A stretch of DNA of 30,520 nt from positions 1 through 30,520 of the forward strand of contig CAMBZK010000001.1 in the NCBI GenBank assembly GCA_945872225.1. Reading direction: 5' to 3'. The translations under genes and the position numbers were made by a program. The notes under the pieces are model-generated. The model was not told where the DNA came from. It did no database searches and saw only the letters and a list, made by a program, of their open reading frames with translations. The DNA comes from a candidate division TM6 bacterium UASB124 (lineage in GTDB: Bacteria > Babelota > Babeliae > Babelales > RVW-14). This document shows, in pieces, positions 14,289-22,921 of this stretch; position 1 is the stretch's first letter; each line of letters begins with the position of its first letter.

Positions 14289-16415
14289 ATGACACTATTA
14301 AGATTAGTACTAGTTTCTTTTTTATCATGCAATCAGCTTGTCGCTGGTGTAATTGGCGTAGACCAGGCAACTAAGATGGCACAAGATTTTGTAGCGCAGG
14401 CATTGCAGAATGCTAACGCGATGCCGGCAACGCCAGCAGAAGCTCAGGTGCAACTAGTAGCAGCACTGGCAAATGATGAGGCAGCGTGGACGTTATTCCA
14501 AAATACCACGTATGCCGCTGATGAGTCATGCGAGTTTGCTTTTGGTAATGTTGCAATTCAGCTAACCTGGGGTTTTGCAGGAGCAGGCGATTGCTTGTTG
14601 CCATTGCCCGCAATGAATGTGCAGATTAAGCCGTTTGTGCCCGGACAAGAAAAGCCAAGTACGCAAGGTCTTGCGCTCTTGCTTGCACAAAAAGGTGTGA
14701 TTGCAAAAATAGAACAACAAAAAATAGTTACACAATTAATTACGGCCTGCAGCAAAAATCCATTGTGCTTGATTGGACTGAAGCTTGCGCTCTTGCTCAA
14801 AGATCACCGTGGCGATAAGGCGTATGTTCGTAATGAAATGGCTCGCTTATTGATGCGTTTGAGCTTAACAAAGTTACCTGACGCTGTTGGCAACATACCA
14901 AGTCTTACTGCTTTGTTGCCCCAATCTATATACAATGAGCTTAAAACCTATGCTCCAGAGCTTCTTGATTTTACCGATATTTGTTGGTCTGCAATGACAA
15001 GCAATAACAACAACCCGCTTGATGGTATGTACTCAGTGGAAGTGCTTGTTGCAAAAAATAGTGACTCTGCAGCACTTATTGCTAAAACTGTTGCTGGTTA
15101 CGCTGGCCAATCATTTACTACTGATATGCAAGATGAGTTGGTAAACAAAGGCTTTAAACTCCTTGATCGCAAGGTATTTGATAGCATAACTAAAACAGTG
15201 GCGCCATTTAATCATGTCTTTGCTGTCGAACACTATTCAGCTTCAAAGATTCAAAACCTACCATTGGCTGTTCGTTCTGCAATAGCTCAAGCCCCGATGC
15301 ATACGGTTGTGACCGTTGTTACTGATAATGCTCACTGGTTCCTTAATAAAACGACAACGTTGTCTGCGGTAGACACGGCTACAGCATTTACAGCAGTACT
15401 GGTGAATGGTTTGCGTCGTCTTGTTCAAGAGCGTCAAGTTTACTTTGCTTCTCATCCACAAGCAGTGGTTGCTCATAAAGAAGCTGAGAAAAAGGCTCGC
15501 AGCGAGCAAGCGCAGATTGCCAAATTTAAGGCATCGGAAATGGGAATACGTTTTGCTAAGGGCTTAGAGGCTAAAATTGAGCAGCTTAAGCAATATGCCA
15601 TGGTTTGGCCGCTAGACTATACTGAAGTTCCCCAATCTAATCAAAAAAAGAATGTCGCAACATTAGCACAGCTTCGCAAACAAGCAGATGAGTTTAAAGC
15701 AGCAAATATGCCTGTACCAACAGAGTTATTAAAAGCTATTAATGATCTAGCTGTGAGCATGGGGACTGGTATTCCAAATCAGCACAGTGCTACCCCATCC
15801 CTTGATGCAGTAGGAATAATGGCTAAGTTAGCAAAAATCTATGATGCAGGAGCGGCTATTTTGCTTGAGCAATTGGCAAAAGCAAAGAGCGACCATGAAG
15901 CATCGATTGTGCACATAGCTGATAAGTACGAAAAAATAGTAGCACGGAATGCCTTTGAGCTTAAACAAGCTGCGGCTCATGCCTATGTTAATTGGCTTAA
16001 TCAACAGGCTGTGCAACTTCGAGTAACTACTGAGCAAGTACAAACGTTAATAGATTATCGTTACCTCTATGCATGTGGCTTGTTAAATAGCACTCAAGAA
16101 GAGAAGCTTGCTGAGATGAGTAAGTTTGAATTATTGGTTGGGCATTTCCTTGCCTGTGGTTCCGCGGCTAGCTTAATTGATGCTTTGCAAAGAACTCCTA
16201 GCAGTATTGATGCGGTTACTCATGAGCTACTTGCTGGTCATGGGTGGTTCCAGACTGTGCAGTCTCATGTGCTGAATCAATTAACACTCATCATGAAGCG
16301 ATCACCTCATCTCAAAGAAAACCTTGATGTTTATCGCTACATGATTGATCTGTACATGCCTAAGCTGCGAGCTCCGTTTGATAGCATTGTTTTTGCATCA
16401 CAAGCGGTACTCTAA
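14289..16415 (+). CDS. Large exported helical protein, unknown function
   Basis: An unrecognised 708-residue protein. The signal peptide (TLLRLVLVSFLSCNQLVAG) is followed by a mostly alpha-helical, Ala/Leu/Lys-rich body with a strongly coiled-coil-like stretch around residues 390-440 (EAEKKARSEQAQIAKFKASE) and few cysteines. No membrane helix appears after the signal, so it is probably periplasmic or secreted. The start was placed at 14289, after GGGAGGGG, not at the in-frame ATG 24 bases upstream. The next gene, another large exported helical protein, begins 34 bases after its stop, so they likely form an operon and may act together. No family can be named. Confidence 0.75.
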   Translation: MTLLRLVLVSFLSCNQLVAGVIGVDQATKMAQDFVAQALQNANAMPATPAEAQVQLVAALANDEAAWTLFQNTTYAADESCEFAFGNVAIQLTWGFAGAGDCLLPLPAMNVQIKPFVPGQEKPSTQGLALLLAQKGVIAKIEQQKIVTQLITACSKNPLCLIGLKLALLLKDHRGDKAYVRNEMARLLMRLSLTKLPDAVGNIPSLTALLPQSIYNELKTYAPELLDFTDICWSAMTSNNNNPLDGMYSVEVLVAKNSDSAALIAKTVAGYAGQSFTTDMQDELVNKGFKLLDRKVFDSITKTVAPFNHVFAVEHYSASKIQNLPLAVRSAIAQAPMHTVVTVVTDNAHWFLNKTTTLSAVDTATAFTAVLVNGLRRLVQERQVYFASHPQAVVAHKEAEKKARSEQAQIAKFKASEMGIRFAKGLEAKIEQLKQYAMVWPLDYTEVPQSNQKKNVATLAQLRKQADEFKAANMPVPTELLKAINDLAVSMGTGIPNQHSATPSLDAVGIMAKLAKIYDAGAAILLEQLAKAKSDHEASIVHIADKYEKIVARNAFELKQAAAHAYVNWLNQQAVQLRVTTEQVQTLIDYRYLYACGLLNSTQEEKLAEMSKFELLVGHFLACGSAASLIDALQRTPSSIDAVTHELLAGHGWFQTVQSHVLNQLTLIMKRSPHLKENLDVYRYMIDLYMPKLRAPFDSIVFASQAVL

Positions 16416-16449
16416 ACCACACAAGCACCGGTTGTGAGGAGTGATTGGC

Positions 16450-18051
16450 ATGAATAAGCGATTTATAAACATTATATGCATCATGGCAAACATACTTTGT
16501 ATCAGTGGTTATGCAGCTACGAATAAACAGCTTGCTGATACGACTTTCTTTGGCGCCGAGCAAAAACTTCAAGACGTACAACATGAATTTTTCAACGATA
16601 TGCAACTTTGCTTTGACCCATTTTTGCTCGAGTCGCCAAAGAAAGATGCGCTTTCTCTTATTAAGCGCATGTGGAAACAGCTTGAGAGTAAGGCTAAGGC
16701 TCGCATTGAGCTAGGCGATGAAGTTGCGGCAATGACCATTATTGCGATCATGCAACAGTTTGTTGGTGCTATGCAGAAAACATATCAAAAGGTACTGCTC
16801 TTTGCTTTAGGCTACAACCAATCGTCTCATGCCGTTATAAAAAAAGGGCTTAGCTTTGTCGAACAGCAAGATATGATGCTTACTGCGCTACTCCCCTTGG
16901 TTGGGCTTGTGCTCAGGCAGCTCAAAATGCAGGATGGCAGCAAGGTATTAGTAATCGATAATGCCATGATTAGCACCTGTGTTTTTGAAGCATATAAGCA
17001 ACAAGTGGCTGGCTGGTGGATTGTTGCCTATTTTAACGGGCAAGATGAGGCTGTCAAAAAGCTTATATCTGTTGATCTTGGGGTGCAATATGAGGCGATT
17101 GCGAATGCTTATTTTGCATGTATGCATGACTATGCAAAGCTTTTTAATAGCAGTGTAGATTCCTCATTGCCATCAGGCATGTATAAAAGCCTTGAAGCCT
17201 TGGCCGGGAAAATTAAAGAGACCATAGGATCTATTAATCAGGCCTTTGATAGTGCTGAAGATGAATCGATACGAAAAGTATTTCATTATATGGCCAGCTA
17301 TCTAGAACGAGTTTTGCCGGAGGTTGAGATTCTTACGATCTGTAATACCTTTACTGAGCCAATGCTCGCTGAGCTCTTTGCGTTGCACCTAGCAATTATT
17401 GATTCGCCAGGCTTTGTTGCGATTAAAGAAAAAAATCCTGATATTGCAGAAAGTTATGCACGTTTAACCGATACGTTTTTTAAGCATCAACCGAATAATG
17501 CTCTTTTTTCACACCAGGTACATAAAACAATGCAGACGGTACGGTTTCAGGCAAATGCTAAAAAAACCCACGTGCCGGTTGGTATTATAGATTATATAAA
17601 AATGTTCTGGCGCGTTGTGCATGTTGTTTTGATTAGTACAAGCAACGATCCATTGCTTGATACGCTCGATCAGATGTTGGTTGTGTTGCATACCTGTGCA
17701 GAGTGGCATAGTGCTGATCGCAAACAAGCTAAAACATTACTTGAGTGGCTTTTGCCAAAGGGTATCTGTGATCATCCAATGCTGCAGCCCTTATTGCAGA
17801 ACAATAATATATTAAGTCATATCGCTGCTGCTGGTGCTATTCCTGCAGGAGCTAAAGTGATTCAAATGGTTCAAAGCTTTTTCTCAAAAAAAGCGGTAGG
17901 GTCTTCAGAAAACTCTGTTGCAGCCCTTTTGCAATTGGCAAAAGATAATCCTGTCGCCTTTGGTGAGTTGACTAAACAAGAGCCAAAAATACTCCAACGC
18001 CTTGCTGTGCATTTTGTGCCAACAATGCCTGCAGCGGCGGTGAGTGCCTAA
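16450..18051 (+). CDS. Large exported helical protein, unknown function (second of pair)
   Basis: A 533-residue protein of no recognised family. The N-terminus MNKRFINIICIMANILCISGYAA is a signal peptide. The mature part is helical throughout, without obvious repeats or a later membrane segment. The ATG at 16450 is preceded by GAGGAG at ideal spacing; a GTG nine bases earlier overlaps that site and was rejected. Size class, export signal, helical make-up and tight spacing link it to the gene just before, and a short GMY-containing segment (SGMYKSLEAL here, DGMYSVEVL there) hints at very distant relatedness, which I could not prove. mraY follows after 89 bases with its own possible promoter. 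Confidence 0.73.
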   Translation: MNKRFINIICIMANILCISGYAATNKQLADTTFFGAEQKLQDVQHEFFNDMQLCFDPFLLESPKKDALSLIKRMWKQLESKAKARIELGDEVAAMTIIAIMQQFVGAMQKTYQKVLLFALGYNQSSHAVIKKGLSFVEQQDMMLTALLPLVGLVLRQLKMQDGSKVLVIDNAMISTCVFEAYKQQVAGWWIVAYFNGQDEAVKKLISVDLGVQYEAIANAYFACMHDYAKLFNSSVDSSLPSGMYKSLEALAGKIKETIGSINQAFDSAEDESIRKVFHYMASYLERVLPEVEILTICNTFTEPMLAELFALHLAIIDSPGFVAIKEKNPDIAESYARLTDTFFKHQPNNALFSHQVHKTMQTVRFQANAKKTHVPVGIIDYIKMFWRVVHVVLISTSNDPLLDTLDQMLVVLHTCAEWHSADRKQAKTLLEWLLPKGICDHPMLQPLLQNNNILSHIAAAGAIPAGAKVIQMVQSFFSKKAVGSSENSVAALLQLAKDNPVAFGELTKQEPKILQRLAVHFVPTMPAAAVSA

Positions 18052-18083
18052 CAGCAACGTGAAGTGGTAAAGCATCACAACTG

Positions 18084-18092
18084 TGATATACT
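18084..18092 (+). promoter_or_regulatory. Possible extended -10 promoter of mraY
   Basis: TGATATACT combines an extended TG with a TATACT -10 about 49 bases before the mraY start; the -35 position (GTGGTA, 17 bases upstream) is poor, as expected for extended -10 promoters. Confidence 0.4.
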
Positions 18093-18140
18093 TAAATCTC
18101 TTTTTGAAAACTTTTGTCTTTTTAAAAGAGGTCATACCGT

Positions 18141-19205
18141 ATGCTTTACCACATTGCGTTGCAGTTGCAACATACCTACTCATTTCTAAATATCTTTCGG
18201 TATATCAGTGTTCGCACTATGGGGGCGTTGCTGACTTCAATTATTATCTCATTTATTTTTGGTAGTAATTTTATTTCATTCTGCCAAAAGATGTTTCGCT
18301 CCAACGTGCGTGAATGGACACCAGAATCGCACCAACAAAAAAATAATACGCCCACCATGGGAGGGCTGTTTATTTTGGCGGTATGCTTTACATCGAGTGC
18401 GTTTTGGTGCAATTGGCATGATCATCGCGTATGGATTTTTTACCTATGCTTACTTGGATTTGGGGCGCTTGGCTTCTTTGATGATTGGTATAAAATAACC
18501 AAAAAAAAGGGCGTCTCTGCCTCTTTTAAATTTCGCCTGCAGCTGCTTATTGCTACTGTCATAGCTGGCGCGTGGTACTATTTTGTTGCGCCGACAACGA
18601 CGATATGTATCCCATTCTTGAAACACCTTAATCCCGATCTGGGCTATTTTATTATCTTGTGGGCTGCCGGCGTTATGGTTGCTACGAGTAATGCGGTTAA
18701 TTTAACTGATGGGCTTGATGGCTTGGCGACAGGGCCCCTTATTTGCAGCTTTACGACCTTTGGTATCATTGCGTATTTGGCTGGCCATAGCAAACTGGCA
18801 AGTTACCTTTTTATTCCTTACGCCGGGACCGCAGAGCTTGTTGTTATCGGTGCATCACTGATTGGCGCTCTGGTAGGGTTTTTGTGGTATAATGCTCATC
18901 CCGCGCAAATTTTTATGGGTGATGTTGGCTCTTTGCCACTAGGCGCAAGTTTGGCATTGATGGCAATTATGGCTCATCAGGAGCTTTTATTACTTATCGC
19001 TGGCGGCATCTTTGTTATGGAAACCGTATCAGTAATTTTGCAGGTATTGTCGTTTAAAATTCTAGGCAAGCGCATATTTAGAATGGCCCCAATTCATCAT
19101 CATTTCGAGCTACTTGGGTGGCAGGAAACTAAAATAGTCATTCGCTTTTGGATCATTGCTATTATACTTGCGCTATGCACGCTTCTAACCTTGAAAATAC
19201 GCTAG
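18141..19205 (+). CDS. mraY: Phospho-N-acetylmuramoyl-pentapeptide transferase (MraY)
   Basis: The integral membrane enzyme that moves phospho-MurNAc-pentapeptide from UDP onto undecaprenyl phosphate, producing lipid I for peptidoglycan. The 354-residue length is normal. Family signatures are present in order: TPTMGG near residue 70, FFDDWYK with the Asp pair at 114-115, NAVNLTDGLDGLA at ~184-196, MGDVGSLPLGA with the third catalytic Asp at 261, and PIHHHFE at ~317-323. About ten membrane helices are visible. An AGAGG site lies nine bases before the ATG. It is not within a division/cell-wall cluster here: it is preceded by exported unknowns and followed by pheS. Confidence 0.97.
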   Translation: MLYHIALQLQHTYSFLNIFRYISVRTMGALLTSIIISFIFGSNFISFCQKMFRSNVREWTPESHQQKNNTPTMGGLFILAVCFTSSAFWCNWHDHRVWIFYLCLLGFGALGFFDDWYKITKKKGVSASFKFRLQLLIATVIAGAWYYFVAPTTTICIPFLKHLNPDLGYFIILWAAGVMVATSNAVNLTDGLDGLATGPLICSFTTFGIIAYLAGHSKLASYLFIPYAGTAELVVIGASLIGALVGFLWYNAHPAQIFMGDVGSLPLGASLALMAIMAHQELLLLIAGGIFVMETVSVILQVLSFKILGKRIFRMAPIHHHFELLGWQETKIVIRFWIIAIILALCTLLTLKIR

Positions 19206-19281
19206 CATCCAAAAATACCCCTAGGAAAAAGCATAAAACATGCTACGATAATTCCAGGTTTTACACACAATAGAGAAGATT

Positions 19282-20307
19282 ATGCAAAAAACTATCAAGA
19301 CTATAGAAACTCAGCTTCATGACCAATTAGCGCATGCAACAAGCCTTAAAGAGGTCGAAGAGATCCGTCTTGCTGTGCTAGGAAAGAAGGGCAGTGTTAC
19401 GCAACTTCTAGCTCAGATGAAAGAATTGTCGCTAGACGACAAAAAAGCTGTTGGTCCGTTATTGCAGGAGCTTCGCCAAGCAGCGGAAGTGAGCATCAAC
19501 AAGCGCAGAGATTTTTTGGTGCAGCAAGAAGCACAAGCCGCAACAGTCAAAGAGCAGCTGTTTGATGTGACGGTTGGCGTATCAAAAGCGCAACGTGGTC
19601 ATTTGCACCCATACACGCACATCGTTGAAGAGATTCAACGAATCTTTCTTTCTATGGGATATGAAATTTGGGATGGCCCTGAAGTTGAGACAGATTTTTA
19701 TAATTTTGGTGCGTTAAATATACCACAAGATCATCCAGCGCGAGATATGTACGATACCTTTTGGACTGATGCGGCGGGGCACTTGTTGCGAACGCATACG
19801 TCGACAGTACAAATTCGTGCTATGCAGGAGCGCAAGCCTCCCATTGCCGGCATTGCTCCGGGCAGGACCTTTCGTCATGAAGCTGTTGACGCTTCGCACG
19901 ACTATCAGTTTATGCAGTGTGAAGGGTTGTTTATAGATAAAAATGTTACGGTCGGTCACTTATTTGCGACGGCACAGACCTTCTTAAAAGCGTTATTTGA
20001 AAAAGATACGCTCGATATTCGCATCCGTCCTGGCTTCTTTCCATTTGTTGAACCAGGTTTTGAGATTGATATGCGGTGTGTTTTTTGTAAGAATGGTTGT
20101 TCTGTGTGCAAGCAGTCGACATGGATCGAGGTGTTTCCTGGCGGCATGGTGCATCCAAATGTGCTTAAAGCTGGTGGTATTGACCCTGATCAGTATGCAG
20201 GATTTGCGTTTGGTTTTGGGTTGACACGTTTGGCTATGCTGAAATATGGCATAGATGATATTAGGCTTTTGTATAGCGGAAAGCTGAAATTCTTAGAGCA
20301 ATTCTAG
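19282..20307 (+). CDS. pheS: Phenylalanyl-tRNA synthetase alpha subunit
   Basis: The catalytic subunit of the alpha2-beta2 phenylalanyl-tRNA synthetase. The 341-residue protein has the N-terminal coiled coil (residues ~1-85), motif 2 (RTFRHEAVDASHDYQFMQCE) and motif 3 (FGFGLTRLAMLKYGIDDIR). An insert with CVFCKNGCSVCK supplies four Cys, a feature seen in many bacterial PheS. The usual partner pheT is not adjacent; galU follows instead, so the subunits are encoded apart or pheT lies outside the window. The ribosome binding site AGAGAAG is just upstream. No leader peptide or T-box was seen in the 76 bases after mraY. Confidence 0.97.
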   Translation: MQKTIKTIETQLHDQLAHATSLKEVEEIRLAVLGKKGSVTQLLAQMKELSLDDKKAVGPLLQELRQAAEVSINKRRDFLVQQEAQAATVKEQLFDVTVGVSKAQRGHLHPYTHIVEEIQRIFLSMGYEIWDGPEVETDFYNFGALNIPQDHPARDMYDTFWTDAAGHLLRTHTSTVQIRAMQERKPPIAGIAPGRTFRHEAVDASHDYQFMQCEGLFIDKNVTVGHLFATAQTFLKALFEKDTLDIRIRPGFFPFVEPGFEIDMRCVFCKNGCSVCKQSTWIEVFPGGMVHPNVLKAGGIDPDQYAGFAFGFGLTRLAMLKYGIDDIRLLYSGKLKFLEQF

Positions 20308-20417
20308 TTGTTTGGCGAGGAGACGCCACGGCTAGGTGGGACATTATGGTTACTGATATTTTGGTGACCGCATTGAACGAATAAAAAGCTCAGACAATGG
20401 CAAAGGAGAGAGAGAGA

Positions 20418-21356
20418 ATGATTACGAAAGCCATTATTCCTGCAGGCGGTTTGGGTACGCGGTTTCTACCAGCGACAAAAACCACGCCTAAGGAAATGTT
20501 GCCTTTGCTTGAAAAGCCGGCCATTCAATACATTGTTGAAGAAGGCCTTAAATCAAGTCTAAAGACATTTATTGTTATTACTGGCAAAAATAAGAGTGTT
20601 ATCGAGGATCATTTTGATCCATACCCAGAGCTTGATGCGCACCTTGCGCTGCATAAAAAAGAAGAGCTGATGGATGGGGTTAACAAAATTATTCATGCTT
20701 CTAATTTCATTTATTTACGCCAAAAAGAGCCACTTGGTCTTGGCCATGCCATATGGTGTGCCAGGCATGTGATTGGCAAGGAGCATATAGCAGTCTTTCT
20801 TCCAGATGATATAATTGTCAACTCGAATACGCCATGCATGGGCCAGCTGATGCAGATTGCAATGCAAGAAAAATGCAATGTTGTTGCTGTGCAAGAAGTA
20901 CCTATCGAGGATGTTGGCAGTTATGGGGTTGTCGGGATTCGCAAGCAATTTTCACCGAACTTATTTCAAGTAAAAGAGTTGGTAGAAAAGCCACGCCCGA
21001 TTGATGCGCCATCTAATTTGGCAATTATTGGCCGCTATGTGTTATCGCCAAATATCTTTAATGCGCTCGAAGAGCTTAACGCTGGCGTCAATGGTGAGAT
21101 TCAATTGACTGATGCGATTCAGGCATTGCTACTTTCTGGTGAAAAAGTTTTTGCGTATAAAATTCAGGGCACACGCTATGACGTTGGGACCCCCCTTGGG
21201 TTGCTGAAGGCAAATATTGATATGGCTTTGCGCCATCCAAAATATGCCCAGCCAATGATGGATTATTTGGCTTCTATTGATCGAGAAATGATTGTGATGC
21301 AGGGGCAGGCGCAATCACTATCAAAGATGAAGCATAGCAGCGGGGTTATGCTATAA
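20418..21356 (+). CDS. galU: UTP--glucose-1-phosphate uridylyltransferase
   Basis: Makes UDP-glucose from UTP and glucose-1-phosphate, feeding surface polysaccharide and other glycans. The 312-residue protein opens with AIIPAGGLGTRFLPATKTTP and KEMLPL, the nucleotide-binding signature of GalU. VEKP in the middle and the G-x-RYDVGTPLGLLKANIDMAL segment near the C-terminus are also typical. The start at 20418 was chosen over an in-frame ATG at 20397, which precedes the AAAGGAG ribosome binding site. It lies 110 bases after pheS and ends at a strong terminator. It competes for the same glucose-1-phosphate as the cytidylyltransferase at 482-1345. Confidence 0.96.
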   Translation: MITKAIIPAGGLGTRFLPATKTTPKEMLPLLEKPAIQYIVEEGLKSSLKTFIVITGKNKSVIEDHFDPYPELDAHLALHKKEELMDGVNKIIHASNFIYLRQKEPLGLGHAIWCARHVIGKEHIAVFLPDDIIVNSNTPCMGQLMQIAMQEKCNVVAVQEVPIEDVGSYGVVGIRKQFSPNLFQVKELVEKPRPIDAPSNLAIIGRYVLSPNIFNALEELNAGVNGEIQLTDAIQALLLSGEKVFAYKIQGTRYDVGTPLGLLKANIDMALRHPKYAQPMMDYLASIDREMIVMQGQAQSLSKMKHSSGVML

Positions 21357-21379
21357 CCTATTTATTTGATTCTGTAGCC

Positions 21380-21422
21380 ATGCGGCACTGCACTCTTTTT
21401 GAGTGTGGGGCCGCATTTTTTT
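21380..21422 (+). terminator. Rho-independent terminator of galU
   Basis: ATGCGGC pairs with GCCGCAT, with an inner CACTC/GAGTG stem around a five-T loop, followed by a run of seven T. Confidence 0.9.
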
Positions 21423-21436
21423 ATGTGCACGTGAGA

Positions 21437-21862
21437 TTAGTTGTTGTTTCTGATTGCTACTTGCCAGAGGCTATTATTGCACTCTGGGCATTTATAAGAA
21501 ACCGCTTCTATGGTAGATGTTATAAAAGCTTCAATTTCTTTGGGAGATCCTTGTAGTGTTGCAAATGACTCGTCTAATTTTTGTTTGGCGATTTGATAGC
21601 AATGATCATCATCAACATTCTTCAGGGCATAGCCTGCAAGCATCCCGATAATGCCTACCATCCCACACGAGCTAGAACACCCAGAACATTTAAAAATGGT
21701 TTCTTCTTTGCCTGCTGGAGCATATTGCTTTACCGCTGGATCGAGTTTGATTATGGTAATAACAATATCTGCAACACGTGTTGCCATTGTAAGAGGGCTG
21801 CCGACACAATCCTGTGCCTGAAGCAGCAAAAAACATACCAATACTTGCCCTAAGATTTTCAT
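21437..21862 (-). CDS. Exported CxxC protein, cassette gene B (copy 2), unknown function
   Basis: A 141-residue diverged homologue of the protein at 5886-6326. Shared points are the MK-x-LG start, a signal peptide ending near VGS, a central CxxC (CSGC, here followed by SSSC), and a C-terminal CPEC followed by NNSLW, matching CYRC followed by KNHIW. The middle is otherwise weakly similar, and this copy has a Gly-rich hydrophobic stretch (GMVGIIGMLAGYAL). A strong GGAGGGGGAGAGA site precedes the start. It lies 24 bases after gene A of its cassette. Two CxxC pairs in an exported protein could bind zinc or form disulfides; no function can be assigned. Confidence 0.75.
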   Translation of the reverse strand: MKILGQVLVCFLLLQAQDCVGSPLTMATRVADIVITIIKLDPAVKQYAPAGKEETIFKCSGCSSSCGMVGIIGMLAGYALKNVDDDHCYQIAKQKLDESFATLQGSPKEIEAFITSTIEAVSYKCPECNNSLWQVAIRNNN

Positions 21863-21886
21863 TCTCTCCCCCTCCTGGCTACTTTT

Positions 21887-22177
21887 CTAAAAAGTGATTA
21901 CATCATTATTCTTAGTTTCAACAGGCATCTCTTCTGGTGCAGCATCCCAACACGATACTGACTTGCACTCTTCGCATTGAATATTAAAAGCATTGGCAAA
22001 TGTAGCCATTCCTTCGTCCCAGCCACTTCGCGTTAAACTTTGAAGGTAACAGGTAACTGCTTTTATGCCACATTCCATAGCCAAGGGCCCTAGATTTTGA
22101 ACGAAATACGCTGCCGCCATTGCTAAAAAACCTGCATGAGTCATCATTCTTTTGCACTTGCGGCAGATCATTTTCAT
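21887..22177 (-). CDS. Small double-CxxC protein, cassette gene A (copy 2), unknown function
   Basis: A 96-residue homologue of the protein at 6353-6658. It begins with CRKC at residues 5-8, contains FVQNLGPLAMECG in a hydrophobic helical centre, then CEECKSVSCWDAAPEE and a terminal NDVITF. No signal peptide is visible. Conservation of both CxxC pairs, the LGPLA segment, the WDxAP segment and the C-terminal tail, in a pair that has diverged widely elsewhere, points to a maintained fold and interaction surface. The ribosome binding site is poor. The 10-base string AATTTTGTTA occurs upstream of both copies (about 50-65 bases before the start), possibly a shared promoter part. Confidence 0.73.
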   Translation of the reverse strand: MKMICRKCKRMMTHAGFLAMAAAYFVQNLGPLAMECGIKAVTCYLQSLTRSGWDEGMATFANAFNIQCEECKSVSCWDAAPEEMPVETKNNDVITF

Positions 22178-22359
22178 GGACGAGATCTTTCTAGTAAGAA
22201 ATTAGCTGATAACGTTTTTATGCTAACAAAATTGTTTTTGTGAAGCAATAAACTATGGGTAGAATTTTATTTTGTATTTTTGCCCTAGGCAACCACTTGC
22301 GCTAGGCTGGCATCCGAGATACAAGCAAAAAAAATTCAGGGGGCTGCGAGCAAAGGAAA

Positions 22360-22850
22360 ATGATGATACTACAAAGTACAATTGACGAAGCAATTAGACG
22401 GTTGGTGAAAGTGTATAATCCGTTGGTGATTTATCTTTACGGGGATTATGCCTGGGGGGAGGCCCAATGAAGAAAGTTCTTTTGACGTGCTTATTGTTTT
22501 GTTGAATCATCAGGAAAAAAAGCGAGCAAAAGAGGATACGTTCGTTTTGAAGCGTTATTTGGCTTAGCTATACCGTATAGTCCGGCTGTTTTTACTAAAG
22601 AAGAATTCGATAAGTATGCTGCAAAAAGAGTGATGTTGTAAGCTTTTGGAAAGTCCAAAAATCACCGCCACAGCAAACTGTGAAAACAAAAGAAGTGTCT
22701 AATCTGATGGCGCCAGTGGGGTCTACTCCAACACCGCCAGCTAAAGCAGTAGAAGCGCAACCGGCTGTAGGAGCTCCAGTGCAGGTAGTTGAGCCGCCAA
22801 TTTATTGCAGCAATGGCGTACGTGTTGGTCAGGCTACAGCAAGGTACTGA
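22360..22850 (+). pseudogene. Broken MNT-type nucleotidyltransferase with Pro-rich tail
   Basis: A reading frame that opens after AAAGGAAA and encodes LYGDYAWG, then breaks. Three single-base shifts restore one product: one extra G in G6 (22454-22459), one missing A in A7 (22515-22521) and one missing A in A5 (22623-22627). The repaired frame is 163 residues. It contains GDYAWGRPNEESSFDVLIVL, RGYVRFEALFGLAIPYSPAV and FTKEEFDKYAA, as in minimal nucleotidyltransferases of the HEPN/MNT toxin-antitoxin type, then a Pro/Ala-rich tail. The catalytic signature is also decayed: GS has become GD, and S-D-x-D has become S-S-F-D. No HEPN partner is seen nearby. Assembly error could explain the shifts but not the lost residues. 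Confidence 0.7.
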
Positions 22851-22856
22851 GGTAAC

Positions 22857-22896
22857 AAAAAAGGCGGGGATGCCATAATCGCATCCCCGCCTTTTT
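22857..22896. terminator. Bidirectional terminator between the pseudogene and the FolC-like gene
   Basis: GGCGGGGATGC pairs perfectly with GCATCCCCGCC over a seven-base loop, with A-rich and T-rich flanks on the two sides. It serves both convergent transcripts. Confidence 0.93.
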
Positions 22897-22921
22897 AATA
22901 GCTAACTAATCGAGCAGGCAA

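Noticed and set aside
19206..19281. T-box or attenuator before pheS
   Set aside because: Only 76 bases separate mraY and pheS, with no T-box core and no terminator hairpin.
20355..20384. Short leader-peptide-like frame (ATG GTT ACT ...) between pheS and galU
   Set aside because: Only about a dozen codons, no run of regulatory codons and no attenuator-like alternative hairpins were found around it.
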